Shown here one piece after another: positions 29,400-39,800 of a stretch of DNA of 64,000 bases. Below the pieces are notes generated by a model. It did no database searches. It had not been told where the DNA came from and was given only the letters and a program-made list of their open reading frames with translations. The stretch comes from Mesostigma viride (taxonomy: Eukaryota > Streptophyta > Mesostigmatophyceae > Mesostigmatales > Mesostigmataceae). Position numbers and translations under genes: made by a program. How positions within the stretch are numbered: position 1 is the first letter of the stretch; each line of letters starts with the position of its first letter. The stretch covers positions 2,345,953 through 2,409,952 of the forward strand of contig RPFO01000436.1 in NCBI GenBank assembly GCA_009746045.1. The letters are read 5' to 3'.

Positions 29400-32300
29400 C
29401 CGCGAGCCTGTTGGCAGCTGACGTTCTTTGGATGCAGGCTGCCTCTGTGGTGTGCAGAGGTGGCAATCCCTTATGTCAGTTGTGTGGGTTCCATCATTGT
29501 TGTGGCGTAGAGCGCGCAGGTTTTTTAATAATCGCTCCGTTATCGGTGAGGTGCGGGCAGCAAGGTTTTGTTTTGGGTTCATCAAGTACCATTCTCATCG
29601 TGAGCCACGAGAGTCTTTTGAACTAAGTATAGTTTCCTTCAGTAGTACTACCTGTTTTTTGACCTATACTTTGGACAAAGTTTCCTACTGCAGTACTTGG
29701 TGAGATGCAGCAGCCGGGTTGGTTTGATAAAACAGCTTACCACGATCATGCAGATTTTCACACTGGGAGGAATGCCGACGTGGTTTCCTTACCCCTGCAG
29801 CTTCCCATATTCCCGCGCCCTGCCTGCTGTAGCCCCCAGTCTCAGTCAAGAACATTCTGATTTCTGTTGTCACCATTCTTGCTTGATCACCAAGCAGCCC
29901 ACGACGGCCTTATCTCAAGTATAGAGATTGCCACCCCTTTTCACCCCGCCGGGCACTTTACCCATGCTCGCCAATCCCTGCCGCGGCCAAGCTACACACG
30001 TCGTAACTGCCACCATCAACCCCCTGTGGACCAGGCACCGCGTAGCCAGAACCCTAAACGCATGTCAGCCCCTGCCACCACGTTGGGCTGGCTGCTTCCT
30101 GTGGATTATAGTACCACTATAGTTGTACGATGATATACTTAGCCTTCTCCCCCCCCCCCCCTCGGAGCAGGCACCGCGAGAGCATCGGCTGGCTTTCATG
30201 ATACTTCATCGTGCCGCTGTGACCACCCTATTCGTGTCTGTAACCTTCCCCACAACCCCCCCCCCTCGGAGCAGGCACCGCGAGAGCATCGGCTGGCTTT
30301 CATGATACTTCATCGTGCCGCTGTGACCACCCTATTCGTGTCTGTAACCTTCCCCACAACCCACCCCCCTCGGAGCAGGCACCGCGAGAGCGTCGGCTGG
30401 TTTGTGGAGCACGACCGGGATGGGCGGCGACAGGACACGTGCTACGCGGCAGTCATCGCCAGCCTGGGCATTCATACGGGCAAGGGGCGTGCAGGGACCG
30501 CGGGGCATGGAGGAGAGGTAAGGAGTCACCCGTTGCTTTGGTATTTATTGCTGATGACAAGGGGTGATGATGGAAGGAGGGGCAAGGGGGGGGGGGGGGA
30601 ATGCGGGGCATGGGGGGTGGTAATCTAGTCCACCCTCCCATCGTGCCTTTCACAAGGGTTGCCATTGGGGGGCTGCCCCTGCGCGGGGCACATGTAAGGA
30701 AGGTTTTGCTTTGGATGCTGTGTCGGGGGGCAGCGGTTAATAATAAGGAATGATCCTGTCCACGACCCGTCAGCAAAGCAGCCACCTTTATAAAGGGGGT
30801 TGCAGTACGCGATAGTTCTTTTCTTTGGATAGTTTGGTGGGGGGGTGGGGGTGATGCAGGAAACTTAAGCCCAGTGCTTCTGCTAAGGGTTTTTGGCAAG
30901 CGTCAAAATGTTGACTTTTCAGCCCGATTCTTCCGTCAAAATATTGACTGTTGCCCCGGCGTCGCGTCAACAATTTGACTTTCCCTCGATGCAGCGTTTC
31001 ATCCTTATTATATCGATAGGGCCACCCGCTCACAGCATATTTCATGTTGCTTGTGCTGTAAGCGTCCATATTAGGTAGCTCTGGACAAACATGATTATAG
31101 CATGTTACTGCTGTTGTCCCATGATGGACGCCGTGCCCTTACCCAGAGTACAGGGTAAGGGTTGGCCCTGCCCCCCTCAATCGTGCACGTCAAAAAGTTG
31201 GCTTTTGACCAGTTCATGCGCGTCAAAATGTTGACTTTTTACCCTAAAATGTTGAATTTTTTGAGGGATTTTCGGTGTTTGCATCAACATTTGACTAAAT
31301 CGTCACGTTAGCAGAAGCACCGCTTAAGCCCCGGGACAGCAATCGGGCAATCATAGCGTGCCTTGATTGACAGGCATCGTGGTCTTGTACTCCTTGCCAG
31401 AGAGTGTGCCTCTTCCAGTGCCTGTTGATGGTGCCACTTGATGGTGCCTGTAGGGCAGCGACAGGGCAGTCATAGCGTGCCTTGACTGACAGGCATTGTG
31501 GTCTTGTACTCCTTCTAGCTAGAGAGTGAGCCTTTTCCAGTGCCTGTTGACGGCGCTTGCAGGATGGAATGCGGGTAAACTATAGGCAGCCACTGGTAAC
31601 AAACCACCAAGTAGCCATGCAAACCAGCCTCAGATCTTAATCGAGATTCCGCGTGTCGTACACAATAGATTTCTCCTCCGAGTACTATAAGATCTCCCCT
31701 TTGCACGATTGGGCGTCGGGTTGAGAATTCCTCTCCTTTCCCTGGGTCTAGTTGGCCTTGTCTCAGGCACCAGCCGGACATGCCCTCCCTCAATCCCCTT
31801 ATGCCTGCTGCATTAAAGCGTCCAAACGGTGGCATGTTGGCTTGGTGTTGGCAACAACTGTTTTTCATCCTCGCAATTTTCTTGTCAATTTAAAATTTAA
31901 CATATTTTTGAATAATGCCTTTAATAATTTTTAAATAAGTGTTTGTGACCAGAGTCGCCACTTCTGCCTCTTCTCTGTGAATCCTGCAATCCCATTAGCC
32001 TGTTCCTCTGACGTAGCCACAAGCCATGGCTATCCACCGCGCCTGCTGACGTTGCGATTATGATCATGTGACAGGGGGGCAGCACCGACGTGGACTCCAC
32101 CACGATGGACAGGGGGAGGCGGGGGACCGACGCCAGCGTCGGCTCGTTCTTCGGGTCAGACGATTACCATTCCCCTGCGGCGGTGGAGGATGAGGATGAA
32201 GGGGATGGCCCCGCCTCCCACGGGTGGCACGAGGGCGGGCGTGGGTCAGGCTCCCTTCACCGTGTGGTGCTAGAGGCCACAGCGGACAGGCCCGCGTACC

Positions 32301-35300
32301 AGCTGGCGGCGCTTCGGACCGGGCCCTTCCACACGCTCGCGTGGGTCGACTTTCTGGACATGGTGCGCACTATAATTGCTGTGTGGGCGGGCTCGGTAAC
32401 TGCTGTGTGGGTAGACTCCGCAAGTAGTGCTGCTTGGTCGACTACTTGGACACATAATGCACCGTTGCGGAGCTCCTCGCTTTGGAAATGGTGTTGAGCG
32501 TTGCGTGGGTGCACGCAGGGGACATGTGTGCTTTATTGCCATCGTGTGGCGTGGGTGCACATTTTGGACATGACGAGTATTGGATGGGGGGACTGCTATT
32601 TTTGTACTTGGTAAGGAATGTCTACAGTTTGGTAAGGAATGCTGCCTGAGTGGACTAGGTACAATCCTGTTTAGGGTCTAGGTACCATGCTGCTGTGTGG
32701 GTGGACTTGTTGTGCATGGGGAGGAACATGTTTGAGTGGACCTTTTCGATACGGTAGGTACTGTACTATTGCCCGGGTAGGCTTTTCTGACTATTGACAA
32801 TTACTGTTGCATGGGTAGACATGTTGGGCATGGTGAGCGCTGTCGCGTGGGTCGAAGCTGTCTTCAAGGCTTCAAAGGATCCAGCTTGACTAGTTATTAA
32901 GTCGATCAATTCGTTAAGATGTAGATACATGCCTTCCCTATGCCTACAGGTTCCCAACAGAAATCTTGCGCCTTGCTTGTATTTCCTTTCCTTGGCTCTA
33001 TTTTTTATCCTCCCCAGCCCTGATCGCTGTGTAACTCCTTATATCTCCTTGCCCCTGTGCTGCCCATACCCCTGGCGCCTGCATGGTGCCGTCTGTCAGC
33101 TCATCCGTTTGGCAGCCATCAAGTGCACCAACCTGAGCAAGCCGTCCGAGCAGGTGGGCGCGATTGGATACCTCTACTTCATTTGTTAGCATACACAATC
33201 GGTTTTTTTCGGAACGCATGCGCGAAAGATAGGGCCGCTATGTCTTGTGGAAGTCTTTTTTCTGCGATGTGGAAGGCAGACATGGGTTGACTAATCCGAT
33301 CTTTACAAAGGATTTCTTATTTATGTGCTACCACGTGCACAACTTGTGTATTTGCTAGAGCTCTAGCGTTGGGATGTTTAGTGATGGGGCAGGCAAGCAA
33401 GCGGGCCGAACAGGCGAGCATGCGGGGTTGGTGTGTTGGTGATTGATGGATGGAGATAGTGCATGCACCTGAGCAGGAAAGCGAGGGAACAGGCGAATAT
33501 GAATGGCTGAGTAGGACAAACGGGAGGCATTTGCCCGGGGGGGGGGGGGGGGGAGGGAGGGAGGGAGGGAGGGAGGGAGGGAGGGAGGGAGGGAGGGAGG
33601 GAGGAGGGAGGGAGGGAGGGAGGGAGGGAGGGAGGGAGGGAGGGAGGGAGGGAGGGAGGGAGGGAGGGAGGGAGGGAGGGAGGGAGGGAGGGAGGGAGGG
33701 AGGGAGGGAGGGAGGGAGGGAGGGAGGGAGGAGGATAGTCGTGACTGTATGGGCCCTTTCTTTCTACTGATTGCTCTTACTCTTTGTAGTGTCCAACCAA
33801 CCACCAGATCCGCCAGCGCACCCTCCCAGTTCTCCATAGCCTACATTTCTTTCAGGCGAGCGAATGCCTCTTTTGTTTTCTTTCCTGACACTCCGTGTAT
33901 CCCATGATGATGCCTGTACAAGATCCCTGCACACATGCACGCTATCGTGTGTGTGAGTGTGCAAATTGCAATTTACATGCATTATAATATTTTATCACAA
34001 TTTCTGTGCCCTACTTTTTTTTTCTGTTGATTACTGTTGACTTTTATTTTATGTGTCCTGTCCGCTCTTGTTGTGTATTATGTATGCTGTGTTCTCTGTG
34101 TTCGGGTCTTATGATCACTAACATCATCACAAGATTTGTTCTATGTACTTCTGCACCCGGTCCTGTGCGTGGGAGCAGCTTCAATCGGTGCTGCTCAAGG
34201 ATGTGTACCCGAACGCGGGGCGGCCGCTAGCCGACAAGTTTTTCGCCTTCCTCCAGAAGCCTGAGGTGTACACGCTGTTCAACAGGTGGGGCTCATCTGA
34301 ATCTGTTTAATAACCCGCGGTGTACACGCTGTTCAACAGGTGGGGCTCAATTGAATCTGTTTAATCACCCGGGGTGTACGCGCTGTTCAACAGGTGGGGC
34401 TCATCTGAATCTGTTTAATAACCCGGGATGTACACACTGTTCAACAGGTGGGGCCTTGTCTAGTGCATCAGAAACCTGAGGTGTGCCAGCCGGGTCGAAT
34501 GGATGGGGCGTTGTCCAACAGAAGCCAGAGGCGTGCCTCACTGTAACAGTGTGGTCCCCTGGCCATTGTTTTAGAGACCAGAGACGTACCAGGCGGCTCA
34601 TGCTGATTACAGTAAGAGTAACTAATAGCAGCTTCTTTGCCTGTTGACGGACAATCGCCGCGCATTCATCTCACCCACCCACCCACCCACCCACCCACCC
34701 ACCCACCCACCCACCCACCCACCCACCCACCCACCCACCCACCCACCCACCCACCCACCCACCCACCCACCCACCCACCCACCCACCCACCCACCCACCC
34801 ACCCACCCACCCACCCACCCACCCACCCACCCTCCACCCCACACTTACTCGATAGGATCCCAACCTATCGAGTCCCTAATTACAAGTTAAAACTCACCCA
34901 GCCACCATCGGCGGCTCCTGCCCGTTTATGGCCTCTTTCTCTGACTGATGGACTTCTGCCGCACGCCACATCCATCCCCGTCCCCACCCATCCCACACCC
35001 ATCCCACACAATGGGCACAGCCACCGGCGGCGGCTGATGCTCGTGTATGACCACTACGTGGGCATCCAAGAGAGCCTCGTCAACCGGGGGTTCCGCGACG
35101 AGGACGATGAGGGGGATGGCGACGGGGGGGCCGCGCTGCCATCGGCAGGAGGGGGGTCGGTGCTCGAGAATTGCACCGTGCTGTTTGAGGGGCGGCCCAT
35201 CACGTCGCCCGACATCAAGGGTGTTCTCAACCTGAACGGTGAGGGCAGCCTCGTTGGGTGTATGACTTGGCAGTTTTAACGATGGGCATGTGCTGGCGCT

Positions 35301-38300
35301 TTATAAGTGACGTGCGGTGGGGGCGTTCGTGGCAGAAGAATTATGGGTGGCGGTGCCGGGTGCATTCATGGCATGGTGTCGAGACCAGGGCAACACGTAC
35401 CGGGGCTGGCAAGAGCATCTGTTAAGTATTAACTCAGTTTGTCTGTCTGAAAAATAACTAGTAGTACTATTCTACTACTGGCCCCATCAGTGGTCCTATT
35501 ACCAAAGCCCAGTACCACCTCAACAATCCTAGATAAGCTCAATCTGTCAAACGTCCTCCATCCTCGGTTGAATGACTTCATTTGCTGTACTCGCTGATAG
35601 TTATTTCAAGTCTCCCTACTAGTCCATGGTGAGCATCCCTCTCCCCATTCCTAACAATTTCCTCGCATTCCACACCTCTCATTTTTTCTGCGGCTGCTAC
35701 CCTGGCAATGTCCCTGCCTCTCTCAGATGGCAGGCTTACCAACAAACGCCTTTGACACTGACAGTTAATGACAACCACCACCACGCTTAATGATGCCTTG
35801 ACTTTGTGCGTACAAACAGCATCTTCCCTTGCCCACATCGGTGACCTCGTTCCTTCAGTGCACCATCCCCTGCCAATGCAAACGACCTTGTGCTGCTGTT
35901 CACCATGCCCTGTTGACACGAGCGACGCCTCACCGCAGGCCTTCTCGAGTTTGTCAAGGACATGGCGTTTGTCACGCCGGGAAAGCTCACCTGGAAGCAG
36001 CTGATGGCGCTTTTCTACCGAGTAAGCACGGTGGAGGGCAAGGACTGGAAGGAACAGGGCCTGTTGGGAGGTTAGATGGAAGCTTACCAGGAGGATCTAG
36101 CTGCGCTTGGCATGCTTCCACCGCGTGAGCTATCCATGGCACCCCTGTGAGGTAGCGCTGTGACGTTCTGCTACAACATGCCTGTCCATTCACGATGATT
36201 TTTGGAACACAGCCGATAGCAGCTGCCTAGCAAAACGTGTTACAGTCATTACTGCTGTCAATTAATTTGCAATTCTTAACGCGGTAATGACTGTACATGT
36301 TACAAGAGCGTTGCGCTTTCCTTTCCTTTGGAATGGGAGAGTTTTATAGCATAAGCACCTTTGGCCAGGCCTGCGACCTGTTCCTGAACCCAAAGTAGGG
36401 CCATCTTTGGACCATGAGAAGGCGTTTGACGCGCAAGGTGCTTAATAGCTTTTGACTGGGGTGCCAGGCAACAGTGGAAACAGATGTGCCAGTCTTTGGA
36501 TGGCGAGGCTTCGAGGGGTGAGGGTTGGACTGTAAGGTTTAGTTCCGTACTAGTTCCTGAGGGACAGTGTGGGCTGCAGACCAAATGGGTCTTCCTAGCC
36601 AAGTGCGGCTACTATTGCTTTCCTGTTGGCATTCACCTTTGACTTGAACTTCAACTTTTAAATTTTTACCTTTTAAAGACTTGAAGTAGGATACATTGGG
36701 GGCGTCTCGTGGTGACGAGCAGTGTCACCTGTCTCGCTGTGGTGGCAATGACTGTGCAGGGTGGGCAGGGTGGGGCATCGGGAGTAGAGAATGTTCAGCT
36801 CCAAGTTTGAACTCTATGTGCGATCTGTGAGCCCCGGCCTCTCACGCCCCCATTTTTACCTGTTAGCCCTGCCTCTCACGCCCCCCTTTTACCTGTTAGC
36901 CCCGGCCTCTCACGCCCCCCTTTTACCTGTTAGCCCTGCCTCTCACGCCCCCCTTTTACCTGTTAGCCCCGGCCTCTCACGCCCCCCTTTTACCTGTTAG
37001 CCCTGCCTCTCACGCCCCCCTTTTACCTGTTAGCCCCGGCCTCTCACGCCCCCCTTGTACCTGTTAGCCCCGGCCTCTCACGCCCCCCTTGTACCTGTTA
37101 GCCCCGGCCTCTCACGCCCCCCTTTTACCTGTTAGCCCCGGCCTCTCACACCCCCCTTTTACCTGCTAGCCCGGGCCTCTCACGCCCCCCTTGTACCTGT
37201 TAGCCCCGGCCTCTCACACCCCCCTTTTACCTGTTAGCCCCGGCTTCTCACACCCCCCTTTTACCTGTTAGCCCCGGCCTCTCACACCCTCCTTTTACCT
37301 GTTAGCCCCGGCCTCTCACACCCCCCTTTTTACCTGCTAGTAGGATTCATCGGTTTGTTCTTTTGCCCACGATGTTCCGCACTGTGCTAGATTTCACTCC
37401 CACCGATGCAATTTTTTTTCATCCCACGCTGCGCTGCAACTCCACTTGACTCGTCCCCTGTATGTGGGCTGTCGGCACCAACCCTCACTTCCCATTCCAC
37501 TGCCTAGCTGTGTCCAGGTGTATGCCACAGCGGAAATGTCCTCGGAAGCCTACTTCCAAACAAGGAACATGTCCCGTTCTTGCCTAGTTCCTACTCTCAC
37601 GTGTCCCTCTCTTGCCTAGTTCTAAGTCTCATGTGTCCGTTTCTTGCCTAGATTTAACTCTCACATTTCCCTTACATTCCCCCTTGTCTCCTCCCCCACT
37701 CCCCCCCTGCACCTCCTTCATTCCCTCCTGCGATGTCACGCCCCTGCATGCCATCCCTGGCTCTCGCAGGCATGCCCCTACGACAGCGGCTTTCCCCGCA
37801 TCCACACCGCCAACACCAAGGTACCTTGCAGTGACCCTTTTATGGCGGCAGACCCTATTATGGTGCCCCGGTGATAGTGTCATTGATAGTATCATTGAGG
37901 GGAGCCCTTTGGTATCTCCGATGCTGGTTGCACTCCTGCTTTGCGGTTCCCCTGCCTGCGCGCCCCTGCCTGCGCACCCCTGCCTAGGTGCCCATGCCAA
38001 TGTGCCCATGCCTATGTGCGCATGCCTGTGTGCCCATGCCTATGTGCCCATACCTATGGTCGACCTTTATAAGGGTTATTGCTCCTCGGATCCCCAACAC
38101 ACTGCGTGACTAATCAATTAATGAATGGTCGGCAATACGGAATCATGAATGCCCATCACAGGTCACGCCAATCACCCCACATTCGGCCGTTCCAAATGTC
38201 GCCTGAATGGCAACTTTCTTTCGGCTCCAGGGACATCTGGTGGCAATATAATAATAAAAAGTCTGACTGGGGAGGGGACAAGGGAAGAAAGAAAGGATTT

Positions 38301-39800
38301 TTTGCCTGCTGTGATGGGCGTAACCCCAATGTTTGATGACATAGCATTTGTAGCCATTTATGCCTTAGTTGGGCTGGGTGCCTGGACAATGCGAACTTAA
38401 CTAAAGGCGCCCACCCAACTGTTTAGAATGTTCACGAATTGAGCTGCTAAGGTGTACTCTTTTACTGAAATGTAGTAATCTGTAGTGGTTGCTACTTGGC
38501 TGTGGTTTCGCGGCAACAAACCATGGCAACCCACGTAAGACATGAGGTCAACGCCAAGTTGTCTGACTGATTACTTAATCTGCGCCTGCAGTGATGCGAT
38601 AAATCCTTTGCTTTAGACATTGCATGCACCTGAACTCACCACCCGGCAGGGGGGGGGTCATCCATTTTGTGCCTGCACTTGCGATTCAACTGGTGGAGGT
38701 CATCGTGGAGGAGAGATGAAGGGGGGGGGGGGGGGGGGGGGGGGTGTTTGCACTGGTGTTGGAGGCGTAGACCTTGGGTTTGATGGCATCGTTTGTGCCT
38801 GCTCGTGCCATCCCACCAGGTGGAGATCATCCTGGACGAATTCTGGGCCTTCCTTGCGCTCATCTGCTGGGAGCTGCGCACGGTGGACGCCGACATCTCC
38901 AAGTTCCACGAGTAGGTGGCATGGCTATAAATAGAATGCAAGACCCCATTTGTGCGTGTGTGAGCGTGTTGGTTTTCCTACTACTATGTATGTAGCAAGG
39001 CTACATGGTATGGCCAAATTCCAAGAGTAGGTGGCTACAGATACAACAATAAATAATAGAAGAGTGGGTGGGCGTTGTTTGGATTTGTTTAGTTTCATCT
39101 ATGCACGCATGGAGGCACGAGGTCATGGCCAACTTCCACGAGTACATGGCTGTATTCAAAGCACTAGTTCTTTGGCAGCTAGAAATGCTGGCGAAGTGGA
39201 AAAAAGTAAATATATAGTATCTCCTTTCTGGCCTGCGCTGGTTGTCTCGTTGATATGTAGAAATGATGAGTAATTATCGCAACCGACCCATAGTAGAGGA
39301 GTGGCCCTGGCGAGGCCTCGAGGTGAGGAGCCCTACTGGGAGTGGAGCGACACTAAAGGGAGGCAGGGCAGGGTGGAGGGATGGGGCCAATGGTCCCTGG
39401 CCCACATATATTGCTGTTGCACCAATATACCTGGTTGTTTCAGCCAAGGCAAGTCCCTTTGTCCACATGTGGCATCAGCATCTTAAGTTTTCAACATGCC
39501 GAATTCCGCACCCCTCCTGACTTGCTGGGCACATCACGTCCTGCGCACCCGGGCCAGTTTGTGGCTTTTAGCCAGCAGTTGCGGAACCTGATTGCAAGCC
39601 AGGCTGGGCTGCATGCCACCTTCTATGTTGCTCGAACGATTAGTTACTTACCATTAACCACGCAACACCGGTGTTTCATTCTTGCCCGTCTTCATTCTTG
39701 TTTCATTCTTACCCCTCATCACAACAGAGCCATGGATGCCTTCCTGAAGAGGGACCTGTATCCCACCGCGATAAAGAAGGTCCATATCAAAATGACATGA
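16732..39800 (+). CDS. Unrecognised TPR-motif protein, 19 exons, 829 residues
   Basis: Exons: 16732-16911, 18383-18547, 19201-19266, 21214-21255, 22579-22689, 23495-23653, 24525-24626, 24834-24887, 25982-26446, 28997-29037, 30379-30517, 32075-32362, 33100-33153, 34179-34285, 35021-35238, 35939-36021, 37770-37820, 38820-38911, 39728-39800. All junctions are GT-AG, phases agree throughout, and the total of 2490 bases ends in TGA. The start is the ATG giving [12 protein letters not shown]. Exon 2 is Ala/Arg-rich helical, exon 5 has a TPR-like motif, exons 6-7 are charged helices, exon 9 has a Glu run, exon 12 is acidic. Exons 8-14 and 14-19 hold two related helical modules. No signal peptide or membrane segment is seen, so it is probably intracellular. 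The layout (TPR plus EF-hand-like helices) recalls ciliary proteins, but that is a guess. Exon 8 and the last exon are the least certain. Confidence 0.75.
17213..17670 (+). repeat. 58-bp minisatellite in intron 1
   Basis: About eight copies of a unit containing AGGGTCTAGCCTCTACCAAGG, GTGGAGCGTGTGCC and CATCCGCATCAC; the first copy is longer and the last diverges. Confidence 0.9.
18536..18840 (+). repeat. Donor-derived repeat at the start of intron 2
   Basis: The end of exon 2 and its donor (CCCTTGAAACAG|GTGGG) recurs as diverged copies near 18612, 18648, 18682, 18717, 18752, 18788 and 18825, about 35 bases apart, each roughly CCCCTGAAACAGGTGGGTGG followed by TTTGCAT. Most copies keep AG|GT. 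Confidence 0.85.
19346..19928 (+). repeat. 32-bp minisatellite in intron 3
   Basis: About 18 copies of a unit reading GTGTAAAGCCTCGCTGTCC and then AGCGCGCCTGCAT. Confidence 0.95.
21246..21482 (+). repeat. 41-bp G/A-rich repeat growing out of the exon 4 donor
   Basis: The exon 4 boundary GCGAG|GTAAAGGGAGAGG is followed by five 41-bp units whose core GCGAGGGAAAGGGAGAGG differs from the donor mainly by loss of the GT. Units are separated by GATAACGG. Confidence 0.8.
21511..22409 (+). repeat. (GGGGAT)n array in intron 4
   Basis: About 150 hexanucleotide units over 0.9 kb with occasional GGGAT, GGCGAT and GGGGAC variants. The G-rich strand is the transcribed sense strand. Open frames of 200-400 codons ([12 protein letters not shown]) are products of the repeat, not genes. 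Confidence 0.95.
22579..22689 (+). CDS. Exon 5: TPR-like motif
   Basis: The 37 residues include [20 protein letters not shown] and ALLNTPQDP. The spacing of A, F/Y, F, A, Y and AL-P fits one 34-residue tetratricopeptide repeat, a protein-protein interaction motif. Only one clear repeat is seen; exon 6 ([16 protein letters not shown]) may contribute the next helix. Flanking intron sequence holds partial copies of this exon at about 22487-22520 and 22763-22792. Confidence 0.6.
23085..23235 (+). repeat. Threefold short repeat in intron 5
   Basis: The block AGCCTACGGCGCAGCGTTAG followed by TATCAAAGTAGTATG occurs three times with changes, about 60 bases apart. Confidence 0.7.
23794..24105 (+). 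repeat. 34-bp minisatellite in intron 6
   Basis: About nine near-identical copies of ATAATTATGGAGGGGTGGTT plus GAGTGCATTGAGGG. Confidence 0.95.
24150..24372 (+). repeat. 31-bp minisatellite in intron 6
   Basis: About seven copies of TGCCTTGTCCTTCTTGCCTT plus GC(A/C)GTACACC. It lies directly downstream of the 34-bp array. Confidence 0.9.
24878..24952 (+). repeat. Threefold donor repeat at the start of intron 8
   Basis: The exon 8 boundary GGCAAG|GTGGGCCGAGTCAGCCC is followed by two more CAAG|GTGGGCC(A/G)AGTCAGCC copies about 21 bases apart. Confidence 0.8.
25982..26446 (+). CDS. Exon 9: start of helical module 1 with low-complexity insert
   Basis: The exon begins [20 protein letters not shown], then a Ser/Gly/Arg-rich insert with a Glu run, and ends [18 protein letters not shown] just before the first of about 25 repeated donors. 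Using a later donor would add 19 codons per repeat unit. Exon 10 then continues [14 protein letters not shown], equivalent to [12 protein letters not shown] in module 2. Confidence 0.7.
26423..27842 (+). repeat. 57-bp array carrying the exon 9 end and its donor
   Basis: About 25 copies. Each has 24 bases of exon end (GATAGCAAGATCTGCGGCGG then CAAG) and 33 bases starting GTGGGTGGTTCATGG and ending CTATCAAAG, so each unit offers an AAG|GTGGGT donor and a terminal AG. The unit is 19 codons, and the array is open in frame from exon 9 until a one-base deletion near 27076, after which another open frame continues to a stop near 27863. Variation is mostly AGC/GGC and AAG/ATG. Confidence 0.95.
28388..28690 (+). 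repeat. 10-bp T/C-rich array in intron 9
   Basis: About 28 copies of TTTTCGCTGC or TTTTCGCTAC, interrupted by a C tract at about 28638-28664. Long leucine- and phenylalanine-rich frames here are artefacts. Confidence 0.9.
30150..30400 (+). repeat. Threefold 104-bp repeat carrying the exon 11 acceptor
   Basis: Exon-like starts at 30171, 30275 and 30379 are each preceded by a C tract and CTCGGAGCAG. Each is followed by GCACCGCGAGAGC(A/G)TCGG. Only the third continues into open coding sequence and a GTAAGG donor; the first two run into CTTTCATGATACTTC and intron. Confidence 0.9.
30869..31323. mobile_element. MITE-like element flanked by TTAA in intron 11
   Basis: It starts GCCCAGTGCTTCTGCTAA after TTAA (30865-30868) and ends TTAGCAGAAGCACCGC before TTAA (31324-31327); the termini are inverted over about 14 bases (GTGCTTCTGCTAA). 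Inside are several near-palindromic GTCAAAATGTTGAC motifs (about 30901-30982 and 31188-31300). No coding sequence. The tips do not begin with the CCC of the other TTAA elements here, so the superfamily is uncertain. Confidence 0.6.
31343..31562 (+). repeat. Two-copy repeat in intron 11
   Basis: A block with CATAGCGTGCCTTGA and GTGGTCTTGTACTCCTT occurs twice, about 118 bases apart. Confidence 0.8.
32340..32870 (+). repeat. Degenerate copies of the exon 12 end in intron 12
   Basis: The end of exon 12 (GCGTGGGTCGACTTTCTGGA then CATG|GTGCGC) is echoed near 32380-32430, 32495-32575, 32690-32720 and 32805-32855 as GTGGGT(A/G)GAC and TTGG(A/G)CATGGTGAGC fragments. Confidence 0.6.
33546..33731 (+). 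repeat. (GGGA)n microsatellite in intron 13
   Basis: About 45 tetranucleotide units after a G tract. Confidence 0.95.
34263..34465 (+). repeat. 54-bp fourfold repeat carrying the exon 14 donor
   Basis: Donors TTCAACAG|GTGGGGC occur at 34286, 34340, 34394 and 34448. Each copy includes the last bases of exon 14 (GTGTACACGCTGTTCAACAG) and about 34 bases of intron with ATCTGAATCTGTTTAAT. TAA in the intron part makes readthrough non-coding. Confidence 0.9.
34673..34831 (+). repeat. (CCCA)n microsatellite in intron 14
   Basis: About 40 tetranucleotide units. Confidence 0.95.
35021..39800 (+). CDS. Exons 15-19: helical module 2
   Basis: Module 2 parallels module 1. [13 protein letters not shown] (exon 15) matches [32 protein letters not shown] (exon 16) matches [15 protein letters not shown] plus [23 protein letters not shown] (exon 18) matches AWVDFLDM plus [20 protein letters not shown] (exon 19) matches [11 protein letters not shown]. 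Both modules alternate amphipathic helices with a short loop, as EF-hand-type folds do, but no canonical calcium-binding loop is visible. Confidence 0.6.
36826..37335 (+). repeat. 34-bp minisatellite in intron 16
   Basis: About 15 copies of TTAGCCCCGGCCTCTCACGC plus CCCCCTTTTACCTG with small variants. Confidence 0.95.
38895..39150 (+). repeat. Copies of the exon 18 end in intron 18
   Basis: The exon 18 boundary AAGTTCCACGA|GTAGGTGGC recurs as AAATTCCAAGAGTAGGTGGC near 39014 and AACTTCCACGAGTACATGGC near 39130. Confidence 0.75.

Noticed and set aside
34637-34863. PTHP- and GGWV-repeat proteins
   Set aside because: Translation of the (CCCA)n microsatellite in intron 14.
39298-39322. Short exon between exons 18 and 19
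   Set aside because: Exon 18 (ending GA) joins the final exon (A, then GCC ATG) in phase, so no extra exon is needed.
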